Origin: an uncultured Microbacterium sp.
GTDB lineage: Bacteria; Actinomycetota; Actinomycetes; Actinomycetales; Microbacteriaceae
Assembly: GCA_913774665.1 (NCBI GenBank)
Contig: CAJYHN010000010.1
Span: 372,001-436,000, forward strand
Direction: 5' to 3'
DNA length: 64,000 nucleotides
Part shown: positions 1 to 8,449 of the stretch, one piece after another
How the letters are laid out: every line of letters begins with the position of its first letter
Numbering within the stretch: the stretch's first letter is position 1
Position numbers and translations under genes: made by a program
The notes under the pieces: model-generated
What the model saw: only the letters and a program-made list of their open reading frames with translations
Database searches by the model: none
What the model was told of the DNA's origin: nothing

Positions 1-62
1 ACGCGTCCGAGGGCGAGAGGTCGTCCGTCACGCGTCGATCCTCTCAGCCCGTCGTCGCGAAC

Positions 63-103
63 GCCCGCGCTCCCGGCCGCCTTGACAGACCGGGAGCGCG
101 GGC
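63..103 (-). terminator. Hairpin after the UgpB-like gene
   Basis: A perfect 14-bp inverted repeat (63-76 with 90-103, loop of 13) lies 15 bases past the stop codon of the binding-protein gene. It has no T-run, as is common for GC-rich actinobacterial terminators. Bases 1-62 hold nothing I recognise. Confidence 0.6.
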
Positions 104-117
104 GGGGAGCTCCCGAC

Positions 118-1464
118 TCAGCCCGCCGCGGTGTTGTAGGCGGCGATCTGCGACGCGGCCTTCGTCTCGGCATCCGACATGGTCGAGGTCACGTCGGCTC
201 CCTCGGCGACCTGGGTGAACGCCCCGATGACGGTCGAGCGCAGCGAGGGGAAAGCACCCGTGCGGCAGCCCGCCGCGGCGTTCGACGCCGGAGTGTTCGC
301 CAGCTGGTCGGCCATCGCCTTCACGTTCGGGTCGGCGAGCGAGGCCGCCCCCGTCGCGGTGGAGGCCGCGCCCGTGTTCGACGCGAGATAACCGGTGGCC
401 TTCGCCCACGCCGCCTGCACCTCGGCCGAGTGAAGGAAGCTCACGAAGGCGTAGGCCGCGCGCTGCTGCGCGTCGGAGTGCCCGTCACCCGAGATCCAGA
501 GCGCGTTACCGCCGATGACCACGCCCGCGTCGTCGGACTCGGCGGTGGAGGGGAAGGCAGCGACCGCCGAGGCGGCCTTCGTCGGATCAGCCGTCGTATA
601 GGCGCCGGTCGAGGTGAGCATGATGCCCACCTTGCCGCTCGCGAAGGCCGAGACCATCGCGCTGTTGTCGGTGCCGGGGTTGAGCATCGTGCCGTCCTGG
701 AACAGCGTCTGCAGTCGCTGCATGAAGCCCACCTGCGTCGGCGAGGTGAGCTGCAGTCCGGTAACGCGGTCGGAGCCGCGACCGTTATCGGGGGTGCAGA
801 AGTCCACCCCGCCCGCCGCCGACATCTGCTCGATCATCCACGAGTCCGACATGTTCATCGTCAGGCCCGAGGCACCGGTCGCCGCGTGGATCTTCTCGGC
901 CCAAGAGGCCACCTCGGCGAGCGTGCGCGGCGGGGAGTCGGGATCCAGCCCCGAGCGCGTCACGAGGTCGCGATCGAGGTACATGACCGGCTGCGACACC
1001 GCGAACGGCATGGCGGCGAGCCCGCCCGCGCCATCGCCGTAGTACGCGCTGACCGCCGGCGGGAAGCTGTCGAGAGAGAACGAGGCGTCGCCCTCGGCGA
1101 GGGTCGAGAGGGGGACGGTCTTCTTCGAGTCGACCATGAAGCCCGTCGAGATGTCGTTCATCATCAGGACGTCGGGGGTCGTGCCCGACTGCACGGCGGC
1201 GGTGTACTTCGTCTGGGCGTCGGCGTACGACCCCTGGAACGAGGAGTCGACGGTGATCTCGCCGTCGTGCTCGCTGTTGAACTGCGACACGAGGGCGTCG
1301 AGCTCGGTCGCCGCCGGCCCGCTCATCTCGTGCCAGAACTGGAGGGTCACGGGACCGGAGTCGGCTCCGGAGGAGGATCCGGATGCCGTGCACCCGGCGA
1401 GGGCGAGGAGGAGGGCGGCTCCCGCGGCGGTCGCCGCGATCGTGGGGCGGGGGCGCAGAGACAT
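118..1464 (-). CDS. UgpB-like ABC transporter substrate-binding lipoprotein
   Basis: Extracellular solute-binding protein (family 1) of a carbohydrate-type importer, 448 residues. The signal peptide ends in a lipobox, L22-A-G-C25, so it should be a lipid-anchored binding protein on the outer face of the membrane. The FWHEMSG motif at residues 43-49 and the later segment ATGYLASN resemble the sn-glycerol-3-phosphate binder UgpB more than maltose or lactose binders; I judge this from remembered family sequences. It is the last gene of an operon whose two permeases lie directly upstream (26-base gap), and no ATPase gene is present, so a shared MsmK/UgpC-type ATPase must serve it. The in-frame reading continues far upstream of the chosen ATG, but the signal peptide fixes the start. 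The substrate is not known; the neighbouring phosphatase and 2H phosphoesterase suggest a phosphorylated polyol. Confidence 0.9.
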   Translation of the reverse strand: MSLRPRPTIAATAAGAALLLALAGCTASGSSSGADSGPVTLQFWHEMSGPAATELDALVSQFNSEHDGEITVDSSFQGSYADAQTKYTAAVQSGTTPDVLMMNDISTGFMVDSKKTVPLSTLAEGDASFSLDSFPPAVSAYYGDGAGGLAAMPFAVSQPVMYLDRDLVTRSGLDPDSPPRTLAEVASWAEKIHAATGASGLTMNMSDSWMIEQMSAAGGVDFCTPDNGRGSDRVTGLQLTSPTQVGFMQRLQTLFQDGTMLNPGTDNSAMVSAFASGKVGIMLTSTGAYTTADPTKAASAVAAFPSTAESDDAGVVIGGNALWISGDGHSDAQQRAAYAFVSFLHSAEVQAAWAKATGYLASNTGAASTATGAASLADPNVKAMADQLANTPASNAAAGCRTGAFPSLRSTVIGAFTQVAEGADVTSTMSDAETKAASQIAAYNTAAG

Positions 1465-1490
1465 GGGCTCGGGTTTCTTTCTGTCGGGTC

Positions 1491-2327
1491 TTATTTGAGA
1501 GCGCCGGCGGTGATCCCGCCGGCGAGGAAGCGCTGCGCGAACAGCACGAGGAGGAGAACGGGGAGGGTGACCATGGCCGCGCCGGCGAGCACCACGCCGA
1601 CGTCGGCGGCCTCGGCGCTCGAGAGTTGAGCGATGCCGACCTGGACGGTGCGGTTCTCGGGAGAGTTGGTCACGAGCAACGGCCAGAAGAAGCCGTTCCA
1701 TGCGGCGGTCGCGCTCACGAGCGTCACCGAGATGAGCGTCGGCTGCACGATCGGCAGCAGCATCGATCGAATGAAGCGGACGTGCCCCGCCCCGTCGAGA
1801 AGGGCGGCGTCGCGCAGCTCCCCCGGGAAGCTGAGGAACGCCTGGCGGAACAGGAAGATGCTCAGCGCTGAGGCCAGGAACGGCAGGAACACCGCCGGCA
1901 GGGTGTCGATCAGCCGCCACGACGAGATCGTCAGATAGTTCGCGATGAGGATCGTCTCGCCCGGCACCATCATGCTCGACAGGATCAGCAGGAAGAGGGC
2001 GCGCGTGCCCCGCAGCCCGCAGAAGACGAGGGCGTAGGCGGTGGCGATGCCGATGGCGACCTGGAAGAAGGTCTGCACCAGCGTCACCACGACGCTGTTG
2101 ACGAACTGGTGGCCGAGCGGGATGACCTGGGTGGCGCGGATCACGTTGTCGAGCGTCAGGTGGATGGGCAGCAGACCCTCGAGACCCTCGTCGAGCCAGG
2201 CGGTCGGCGTGAGCGCGCCCTCGAAGATGTAGTAGAGCGGGAAGCACACGACGATCACCGCGACGACGAGCCAGGCGTAGAGCAGGGCGCTCCGCACGCG
2301 CGCTCGGGCGGACATCGGCCGCGCCAT
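1491..2327 (-). CDS. Carbohydrate ABC transporter permease, MalG/UgpE type
   Basis: Inner-membrane permease of 278 residues with about six membrane segments, the first at residues 14-34. The cytoplasmic EAA loop that docks the ATPase is visible as RDAALLDGAGH. The start is the ATG that overlaps the stop of the upstream permease by one base (TGATG), which implies translational coupling. With the second permease and the UgpB-like lipoprotein it makes one importer lacking only its ATPase. Confidence 0.92.
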   Translation of the reverse strand: MARPMSARARVRSALLYAWLVVAVIVVCFPLYYIFEGALTPTAWLDEGLEGLLPIHLTLDNVIRATQVIPLGHQFVNSVVVTLVQTFFQVAIGIATAYALVFCGLRGTRALFLLILSSMMVPGETILIANYLTISSWRLIDTLPAVFLPFLASALSIFLFRQAFLSFPGELRDAALLDGAGHVRFIRSMLLPIVQPTLISVTLVSATAAWNGFFWPLLVTNSPENRTVQVGIAQLSSAEAADVGVVLAGAAMVTLPVLLLVLFAQRFLAGGITAGALK

Positions 2328-3271
2328 CAGTAGTTCACCCGCTTCTCGAGAACGCCGAACTGCACGAGCGAGAGGCCGAGCACGAGCAGGAACAGCACCA
2401 CTCCCACCGCCGCGGCGATGCCGAAGTTGGCGCTCCCCGCCCCGAACGCCGCCTGATAGATGGTGTAGACCAGCGTCGTGGTCGAATTCGACGGGCCTCC
2501 GCCGGTGAGGATCTGAATCTGCCCGAAGGTCGTCAACGCCTCGACGGCACCGGTCACCACGATGAAGAACAGCGTCGGCGTGATCAGCGGCAGCGAGATC
2601 GACCACAGCGTGCGCAGCGGACCCGCCCCGTCGAGGTGCGCCGCCTCGATCACGTCGGGATCGATCGCGCCGAACGCCCCGAGCAGCAGCAGCACCGTGA
2701 ATCCGAGCGATCCCCACACGGTGACGGCGATCACGCTCGGCATGGCCCACTGGGTACTGGTCAGCCACGGCACCGGTGTTCCCCCGAAGCGCGTGATCAC
2801 GGAGTTGACCAGCCCGCCGGCCGGAGCGAGCATCGCGGCGAAGGCGACGGAGGCCACCGAGACGGACGCCACGAGGGGTGAGGTCAGCAGGGCGCGGAAG
2901 ACGCGGATGCCGCGGAGCTTCGCCGTCAGCGGGATGACGATGAGCAGCCCGACGACGATGCGACCGACCACGACCGCGACGCAGAACACGGCCGTGCGCC
3001 AGAGCGTGTCGGCGAACTGCGGGTCGGTGAAGATCGTCGCGAAGTTCTTCGTTCCCACGAACCCGGCGGCCTGCCCGAAGATGTCGGTCCCCTGCGTGCT
3101 GAGCCAGACGACTCTGCCGAGGGGGTAGAAGACGAAGACGGCGAAGACCGCGAGAGCGGGGACCATCAGAGCGGCACCCACGCGTCGGTCGGCGCGCCGC
3201 CAGGCCAGGGTCGAGGCCGGCCGACGACGGTCGGCGAGCGTCGGCCGGCGGTCGAGTGTCGAGAGCGACAT
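2327..3271 (-). CDS. Carbohydrate ABC transporter permease, MalF/UgpA type
   Basis: First gene of the importer operon, 314 residues: a charged N-terminal stretch of about 35 residues, then six predicted membrane segments. The EAA loop reads IEAAHLDGAGPLRTLW. An AAAGGT ribosome site precedes the ATG. The palindrome AGGGAACGTTCCCT lies only 18 bases upstream of the start codon, where a bound repressor would block transcription of all three transport genes. It diverges from the inositol-phosphatase-family gene. Confidence 0.92.
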   Translation of the reverse strand: MSLSTLDRRPTLADRRRPASTLAWRRADRRVGAALMVPALAVFAVFVFYPLGRVVWLSTQGTDIFGQAAGFVGTKNFATIFTDPQFADTLWRTAVFCVAVVVGRIVVGLLIVIPLTAKLRGIRVFRALLTSPLVASVSVASVAFAAMLAPAGGLVNSVITRFGGTPVPWLTSTQWAMPSVIAVTVWGSLGFTVLLLLGAFGAIDPDVIEAAHLDGAGPLRTLWSISLPLITPTLFFIVVTGAVEALTTFGQIQILTGGGPSNSTTTLVYTIYQAAFGAGSANFGIAAAVGVVLFLLVLGLSLVQFGVLEKRVNY

Positions 3272-3289
3272 CGGCTACCTTTCCGTCAT

Positions 3290-3303
3290 AGGGAACGTTC
3301 CCT
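3290..3303. promoter_or_regulatory. LacI-type operator (AGGGAACGTTCCCT)
   Basis: A perfect 14-bp palindrome in the 159-base gap between the divergent permease and phosphatase genes. The same 14 bases recur as the core of an 18-bp palindrome at 4988-5005, next to a LacI gene. The central CG with A/T-flanked arms fits LacI-family operators. It lies at the likely transcription start of the permease operon; whether it also governs the phosphatase, whose start is 127 bases away, is open. Confidence 0.8.
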
Positions 3304-3430
3304 TTTTGATGACGGACCCACTCTGCGACACCACGAGAGACGGGGTCAAGGCGACCGGCGAGCGGTCGCCGAGCGTTCACGCGGCGTTCACGAGCACCTG
3401 AGTCAATCCCCCTGACCCCCGAGGAGACCC

Positions 3431-4261
3431 ATGACCACGCACCCCTCCCCCGACGACCTGCGCGCTCTGGCCGAGACGGCCGCGCGGACCGCCGCACCGG
3501 CCCTGCTCGCCGCTTTCCGCTCCGACATGAGCGTGTCGTTCAAACGCGACGTGCACGACGTCGTGACCGTCCACGACCGAGCCGCCGAGGCCACCATCGC
3601 CGAGATCCTTCAGGACGGGGCGCCCGGCTCGGTGATCCTGGGCGAGGAGACCGGCAGCTCCGGGGACGCCCCCCTGCGATGGATCATCGACCCGATCGAC
3701 GGCACCGCCAACTTCGCGCGCGGTCTGGCCTACTGGTGCATCTCGATCGCCGCCGAGCTCGACGGAGAGGTCGTCGCGGGAGTCGTGTTCGACCCCGTCG
3801 CCGACAACATGTTCTCCGCGGGCGCCGAGCTCGCCCACCTGAACGGTGCGCCGATGCGATCGGCATCCGGCCCCGCCGAGCTCTCGACCCTGCTCACCAG
3901 CTTTCCCGGGCAGCACGACGTCGACCTGCTCGGCGAGGGCGCCTTCGACCTGCTCGCCGAGATCACGCGCACGTACCAGCATCACCACAGCACGGGCAGC
4001 GGGGCTCTGAACCTCGCTCACGTCGCAGCCGGGTGGGCGGACGCCACGATGGGCTTCGACACCCACCCCTGGGACGTCGCCGCCGGAGCTCACATCCTGG
4101 AGCGGGCCGGTGGCACGTACACGGGCTTCCGTTCCGGCGTCGAGGTCGCTCGCGCCCAGGAGAGCCTCGACTACGTCGCCGAGGGAGCGGGCGGAGAGCA
4201 CGGAGTGCTCATCCGGCACCTGCGTTCCCTGTCCGGGCAGTGGATGCCGGCCGGGCGGTGA
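3431..4261 (+). CDS. Inositol monophosphatase family protein
   Basis: Mg-dependent phosphatase of the IMPase/FBPase superfamily, 276 residues, about the usual length. The metal-binding signatures are intact: GEETG (71-75), DPIDGTANF (87-95) and WDVAAG (214-219). No signal peptide, so cytoplasmic. A GAGGAG ribosome site precedes the ATG. The family covers inositol phosphatases, HisN-type histidinol phosphatases and CysQ-type nucleotidases, so the substrate cannot be read from sequence. Its position, divergent from a UgpB-like importer and facing a 2H phosphoesterase, suggests it releases phosphate from an imported polyol phosphate rather than acting in histidine synthesis. Confidence 0.9.
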   Translation: MTTHPSPDDLRALAETAARTAAPALLAAFRSDMSVSFKRDVHDVVTVHDRAAEATIAEILQDGAPGSVILGEETGSSGDAPLRWIIDPIDGTANFARGLAYWCISIAAELDGEVVAGVVFDPVADNMFSAGAELAHLNGAPMRSASGPAELSTLLTSFPGQHDVDLLGEGAFDLLAEITRTYQHHHSTGSGALNLAHVAAGWADATMGFDTHPWDVAAGAHILERAGGTYTGFRSGVEVARAQESLDYVAEGAGGEHGVLIRHLRSLSGQWMPAGR

Positions 4262-4267
4262 GAGAGA

Positions 4268-4295
4268 CCGGATGCCGCGACCGTGCGGCATCCGG
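4268..4295. terminator. Bidirectional hairpin between convergent genes
   Basis: An 11-bp perfect stem (CCGGATGCCGC with its complement, 6-base loop) sits between the ends of the convergent phosphatase and 2H phosphoesterase genes and can serve both. Confidence 0.6.
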
Positions 4296-4310
4296 ACTCT
4301 TCGGATCGGG

Positions 4311-4967
4311 CTACGCGCCGACGAGATTCCAGGTGCGCACGTGCTCCCACGTCATCGTCTGCCACCAGCGTCCCGACCAGTCGGGACTCGAGGTGCGGTA
4401 CATCACGACCGTGCGCCCAGAGAAGCCACCGGGGACGGGGACGTCGAGTTCGCGGATGAACTCCCCCACCTCTTCGTACAGATCGGGGCGCACGTACAGG
4501 TCGTGCGAGGCGAGCGAGAGGTGCCCGCGGTAGAGCTCCGGGACGAAGTCGTTGGGCAGGGGGTTGTTCATCGGCGAGCGGAACGGGGCGACCGTCGCCT
4601 CGATGTCACGAGCCAGGCTCACCAGGTCGTCGTTGACCGAGCCGTCGGGGTTCTCGCTCACGTCGTAGACGTAGCCCCGGCCCTGCGCCCGGACGCCGGC
4701 ATTGTGCACGGGGAAGGCCGAGCGCCGCTCGAGAAGGCCGGTCAGCGCGGCGATGACCGCGGGCTCCGAGAACCCGAACGGCTGACTGCCCACGAGGGTG
4801 GCGTGCGGGGGGAACGCACCCGCGGAGAGCAGGCCGTACTGCGCGCGGAGTTGGTCGGTCACCGTGGTCACCGCGCGGCAGGTCTTCGCGTCGGGACGCA
4901 GGTAGATGCCGTAGCGGAAGGGGTCGCTGTCGTCTCGGGGCAGCTTGTGGGCGATGTGGTCGTTCAT
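4311..4967 (-). CDS. 2H phosphoesterase superfamily protein (2'-5' RNA ligase/cyclic phosphodiesterase-like)
   Basis: A 218-residue cytoplasmic protein with the two H-x-T/S motifs that define the 2H phosphoesterase fold: HAT at 55-57 and HLS at 149-151. Family members hydrolyse or form cyclic phosphodiester bonds (2',3'-cyclic nucleotides, ADP-ribose cyclic phosphate, tRNA ends). The ATG at 4967 is chosen over an upstream in-frame start because a GGAGAG ribosome site precedes it and because the 18-bp operator at 4988-5005 would otherwise be coding. Its operator matches that of the UgpB-like importer, so I infer that it processes the same imported compound, perhaps by opening a cyclic phosphate. 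RNA repair is an alternative, but regulation by a LacI repressor argues against it. Confidence 0.8.
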   Translation of the reverse strand: MNDHIAHKLPRDDSDPFRYGIYLRPDAKTCRAVTTVTDQLRAQYGLLSAGAFPPHATLVGSQPFGFSEPAVIAALTGLLERRSAFPVHNAGVRAQGRGYVYDVSENPDGSVNDDLVSLARDIEATVAPFRSPMNNPLPNDFVPELYRGHLSLASHDLYVRPDLYEEVGEFIRELDVPVPGGFSGRTVVMYRTSSPDWSGRWWQTMTWEHVRTWNLVGA

Positions 4968-4987
4968 GCGGTCTCTCCGTGATGCCG

Positions 4988-5005
4988 ATAGGGAACGTTC
5001 CCTAT
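4988..5005. promoter_or_regulatory. LacI-type operator, 18-bp palindrome
   Basis: ATAGGGAACGTTCCCTAT, a perfect palindrome 20 bases upstream of the 2H phosphoesterase start and 67 bases past the stop of the LacI gene. Its 14-bp core is identical to the site at 3290-3303. Confidence 0.85.
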
Positions 5006-5072
5006 TGTGCGCGAAACGCCCACGGCGCCGTTGACGCCGCGGCATCCGGCGGGTGAACGGTCGGTGACGACC

Positions 5073-6143
5073 TCAGCGGGCGACGGCGGTGCGCCCCGGG
5101 ATCAGCTCTCCGTCGATCGCGTGGTGCGTCACCGTGGTGGCGAGTCCATCGATCTGATCGACGACCGCGTCGACCGACAGTCGGCCGATCGTCCGCAGCG
5201 GTTGGCGCCACGACGTCAGGCCCAGCAGCGAGGTCATGAACGGCGTGACGCCGTCGTAACCCGTCACCGACATCTCGGACGGAACGGCGATCCCGCGCAC
5301 GCGCAGCGCCTCGAGGGCCGCCACCGCCCAGGCATCGCTCGGCGCCATGAAGGTCGTCACCCCACCGGCCGCGAGCGCGGCCGCGACGATCGCGTCGGCC
5401 CCGTCGAAGCCCGGTCCGGCATCGTCGCCGCTGAAGGTGACGACGTCGACGCCCCGCTCGCGCAGGCGCTCCGCCATCGCGTGCGTGCGCCTCGATTGGG
5501 TGATCGAGAAGACCGGGGTGAACGTCATCACCGCCACCCGGCGATGCCCGAGGTCGGCCACGTGGTCGGCAAGGGCGCGACCACCGCCCACTTCGTCGCA
5601 GTACACGCTGCTGATCGTCGGATCCTCCTCCGGGCGCCCCGCGACGACCGCGGGAATGCGCCGTGCGAAGGGGGTGATGTCCTCGACGGGGAGGGCGCCG
5701 CTGCAGACGATCAGCCCCTCCACCCGCAGCGCCACGAGGGTCTCGAGAGCACGGCGCTCGTCGTCGACCGAGAAGGATCCGGCGCCGGTCGCCGTGACGA
5801 CCCGGTACCCGCGAGCCGCCGCCTGCTCTTGGAACGCGGTCAGCAGATGACCGTAGAACGGAGTCGACGCATCGCGGACGAAGACGCCGAGGGTGTGGCT
5901 GCGGTGGGCCGACATCCCCCGCGCGTGCGCGTTGGCGACGTACCCGAGGTCCGTCGCCGCTCTCCGGACCCGGTCGACGGTCTGCGCGGCGACCCCGGAC
6001 GCACCCGAGAGCGCCCGCGAGACCACCGACTTCGACACCCCCGCGGCCGCGGCCACATCGTGGATGGTGGGGGCGGACCCGGCCGGGCGGGGCGCGGCCC
6101 CACTGGCCGATCGGCGACGGTCGTCGGGGGTCTCGTCTCGCAC
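5073..6143 (-). CDS. LacI family transcriptional regulator
   Basis: A 356-residue repressor. A 25-residue arginine- and serine-rich tail precedes the DNA-binding helix-turn-helix (26-45, TIHDVAAAAGVSKSVVSRAL) and a periplasmic-binding-protein-like effector domain. Two copies of one palindrome, one just downstream of this gene and one before the transporter operon, are its likely targets. The effector is probably the imported compound or a breakdown product. It lies 105 bases upstream of the 2H gene on the same strand, but an operator and probable promoter separate them. I see no copy of the palindrome before its own start. Confidence 0.92.
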   Translation of the reverse strand: MRDETPDDRRRSASGAAPRPAGSAPTIHDVAAAAGVSKSVVSRALSGASGVAAQTVDRVRRAATDLGYVANAHARGMSAHRSHTLGVFVRDASTPFYGHLLTAFQEQAAARGYRVVTATGAGSFSVDDERRALETLVALRVEGLIVCSGALPVEDITPFARRIPAVVAGRPEEDPTISSVYCDEVGGGRALADHVADLGHRRVAVMTFTPVFSITQSRRTHAMAERLRERGVDVVTFSGDDAGPGFDGADAIVAAALAAGGVTTFMAPSDAWAVAALEALRVRGIAVPSEMSVTGYDGVTPFMTSLLGLTSWRQPLRTIGRLSVDAVVDQIDGLATTVTHHAIDGELIPGRTAVAR

Positions 6144-6199
6144 GCCTTCACGCTATCGGGCGACCGGCCGGATGGACCCCCCGGATGCCGTGCGCCGGG

Positions 6200-7165
6200 T
6201 CACTCCCCCAGGATCAGCCGCCTGATCGCGGCATCCTTCGAGCCGCCCAGCTCCATCGTCCGACCCCTGCGATAGAGCGAGAACACGCGCGGGTCGATGT
6301 AACTCGCCTTCGCCACGGCAGGCGTGTTCCCGAGCGCGTCGGCGGTGGCGCGCACCGCGCCGACCTCGGCCTTCTTGCGCTCGTTCTTCCCGCCCGTCGT
6401 CCCCGCCTTCGCGAGCGACTCGGCCGCGAGGATCGTGCCGCGCAGGGTGCGGAAGTCCTTCGCGCTGAACGGGCCACCCGTGAGGGAGCGGACGTACGCG
6501 TTCACGTCGCCGGGGGTCAGGGGAACGCGTCGGCGCCCGCGCTTGTAGCTCAACAGCGCCGCCCGCGAGCGCCCGAGGGCGAGTTCTTCGACGATGGATG
6601 CCAGCTCCGCATCGCGCAACGAGAGCTCGGCGCGCTTGCCGCTCTTGGCGGGGAACGACAGGCGGATCAGGTCGCCTTCCACCGTGGCATCCCGTCTCTG
6701 GAGAGTCGTGAGCCCCCTGCTCCCGTTCGTGACGAAGTATCGGGCGTTGCCCACGCGCGGGGCGACCAGGTCGAGGAAGCGGAACGACACCGCCAGCACC
6801 CGCTCGCGGTCGATCTCGGCGCGGCGGAGCGATTGCGTGACGCGGGCGCGCGCTCGGGGCAGTGCCTCGGCGAGCTGCAGGGCACGGGCGAACTTGCCCT
6901 TGTCCTGACGCTTCGACCAGTCCGCGTGGTACGTGTACTGCCGCCGCCCGGCCTCATCGGTGCCGACGGCCTGGATGTGCGCGTTGGGCTCGCGGGCGAT
7001 CCACACCTCGCGCCAGGCCGGGGGGATGACCAGCCCGCGCGCGCGTTCGGCCTCGCGTTCGGGTACGGCGGCCCCGGTGTGATCGACGAATCGGAAGCCC
7101 GAGCCGGAGCGCACCCGACGGTACCCGGGATCTTCGTAGGGGCGGACCCGGACGAGACGGGCCAT
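6200..7165 (-). CDS. DNA topoisomerase IB
   Basis: Poxvirus-type topoisomerase IB of 321 residues, which relaxes supercoils through a 3'-phosphotyrosyl intermediate. The catalytic tyrosine is Tyr289 in ASYIDPRVF. The N-terminal domain (RVRSGSGFRF) and the catalytic segment SAKDFRTLRGT match the family. It is followed upstream by a small SAP/Rho-N-like protein with a 4-base gap, so the two are probably co-transcribed. Such bacterial genes are accessory and not part of the core replication set. Confidence 0.94.
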   Translation of the reverse strand: MARLVRVRPYEDPGYRRVRSGSGFRFVDHTGAAVPEREAERARGLVIPPAWREVWIAREPNAHIQAVGTDEAGRRQYTYHADWSKRQDKGKFARALQLAEALPRARARVTQSLRRAEIDRERVLAVSFRFLDLVAPRVGNARYFVTNGSRGLTTLQRRDATVEGDLIRLSFPAKSGKRAELSLRDAELASIVEELALGRSRAALLSYKRGRRRVPLTPGDVNAYVRSLTGGPFSAKDFRTLRGTILAAESLAKAGTTGGKNERKKAEVGAVRATADALGNTPAVAKASYIDPRVFSLYRRGRTMELGGSKDAAIRRLILGE

Positions 7166-7169
7166 CGCG

Positions 7170-7439
7170 TCAGTGCGTGCGGAGCATGTCGATGAGCTCC
7201 GCCTTCTTCTTGCCCGAGTACCCGCTCAGCCCGAGCTCCTTCGCGCGCTTCTTCAACTCCGCGACCGTGCGATCCTCGTAGTTCTCGGCGTGCCCGCCCT
7301 TCTCGCCGATCGCGTCACGGCCTCGAGCGGCGGCGGCGTTGGAGATGCGCGCGGCCTTCTCTTTCGAGTCGCCCTGCTTCCGCAGCGCCTCGTACAGGTC
7401 GGGGTCCTTCAGGCTGTTCGATCCGCGCCCCTGCGGCAT
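7170..7439 (-). CDS. Small Rho-N/SAP-like domain protein
   Basis: An 89-residue basic protein. The N-terminal part (SLKDPDLYEALRKQG, then a KEKAARISNAAAA helix) is typical of small actinobacterial stress-associated proteins, and the C-terminal 35 residues (DRTVAELKKRAKELGLSGYS) form a Rho-N/SAP-like helix-extended-helix for nucleic acid binding. It is the first gene of a pair with topoisomerase IB, which fits a DNA-associated role. Its exact function is unknown. Confidence 0.85.
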   Translation of the reverse strand: MPQGRGSNSLKDPDLYEALRKQGDSKEKAARISNAAAARGRDAIGEKGGHAENYEDRTVAELKKRAKELGLSGYSGKKKAELIDMLRTH

Positions 7440-7535
7440 GGCCGTCTCCTTCCGTAAGGAATCCCGACGCTAGGGGCCGGCGACTCCCGCCGTACTCGGC
7501 TTGACAACCCGCCCGCGCTCCCTTCTCGAACGGGG

Positions 7536-7586
7536 TTGACCAACTCGAGATATATCGCGATACTCGAACCAACGCGATATATCGCG
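7536..7586 (+). promoter_or_regulatory. Promoter with PadR-type operator for the DUF4097-PadR operon
   Basis: TTGACC (7536-7541) and GATACT (7559-7564) are separated by exactly 17 bases. ATATCGCGATA-like sequence overlaps the -10 box, and a perfect 14-bp palindrome CGCGATATATCGCG follows at 7573-7586, 17 bases before the start codon. Alternating AT/CG palindromes of this kind are typical PadR operators, and the operon's second gene is a PadR regulator, so autoregulation is likely. Confidence 0.8.
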
Positions 7587-7603
7587 AGTGAGGAGAAACT
7601 GCC

Positions 7604-8449
7604 ATGGAGAAATGGATCGTCCACCCCGGCGAGACCCGCGTCATCGACGTCGACGCCCTGCGTGAGCTCAAGATCGGACTCGTCGGCGGCCAGGTCGACG
7701 TGATCGCCCACGACGAACCCGACGCCCGCATCGAGGTGCACGGCGTCACCGTGAAGGACCTGCGCATCGAGTTGGTCGACGGCCGCCTCGAGATCAACCA
7801 CCCCCAGCTGCGGTGGGACAACTTCCTCGAGGTGTTCCGCAACTTCGGAGCCGGTGGCCCGAAGGCCGAGGTCAGCGTCGCGGTGCCTCGCACCGTCGCC
7901 CTCACCCTCGGCGTGGTCAGCGCCAGCGCGCTCGTCTCGGGGCTCCACACCGATGTGCGCTTGAACACCGTCTCGGGCGACATCATCGTCGACGGCCTCA
8001 CGGGCGACGTGGACCTCAACGCCGTCTCGGGCGACGTACAGGTGCGTGAGCTCGACGGCGCCCTGAGCGCCAACAGCGTCTCGGGCGACGTCGCTGCCAC
8101 CGGCCGCATCACGAAGGCCTCGATCGACACGGTCTCGGGCGCCATGCTCGTCGACTCGACGGGACCGACACAGTCCGTCTCGCTCAACTCGGTCAGCGGC
8201 ACCGCCACGATCCGCCTCGACCGCTCGCTGCCCGCCAACTACGTGTCGCGGTCGGTCAGCGGCCGCGTGCAGATCGACGGCCAGGTGCGCTCCGGCAAGG
8301 GCCCGACCAACTTCACCGGGTCGACCGGCGCGCTCGCGGGCCAGTTCGTCGACGTGCGCGCCAACACCGTCTCGGGCGAGATCACGGTCCTGCGCCGCGG
8401 CATCTCGGGCCTGCGCCCCGAGGAGCTCGCCGGAGAGGAGGAGTGGTGA
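7604..8449 (+). CDS. DUF4097 family beta-strand repeat protein
   Basis: A 281-residue protein made mostly of a repeated beta-strand unit of about 20 residues with the signature N-x-V-S-G-D (for example LNTVSGDIIVDGL, LNAVSGDVQVREL, ANSVSGDVAATG). This is the solenoid of DUF4097 (adhesin-like, putative). There is no signal peptide or membrane segment, so it should be cytoplasmic. It shares a promoter with PadR and overlaps it by one base (TGATG). In many actinobacteria DUF4097 genes neighbour PadR regulators; the biochemical role is not established. Confidence 0.9.
   Translation: MEKWIVHPGETRVIDVDALRELKIGLVGGQVDVIAHDEPDARIEVHGVTVKDLRIELVDGRLEINHPQLRWDNFLEVFRNFGAGGPKAEVSVAVPRTVALTLGVVSASALVSGLHTDVRLNTVSGDIIVDGLTGDVDLNAVSGDVQVRELDGALSANSVSGDVAATGRITKASIDTVSGAMLVDSTGPTQSVSLNSVSGTATIRLDRSLPANYVSRSVSGRVQIDGQVRSGKGPTNFTGSTGALAGQFVDVRANTVSGEITVLRRGISGLRPEELAGEEEW

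Noticed and set aside
118-2247. Upstream extension of the UgpB-like protein
   Set aside because: The signal peptide and lipobox start at 1464, and the upstream part overlaps the permease in another frame.
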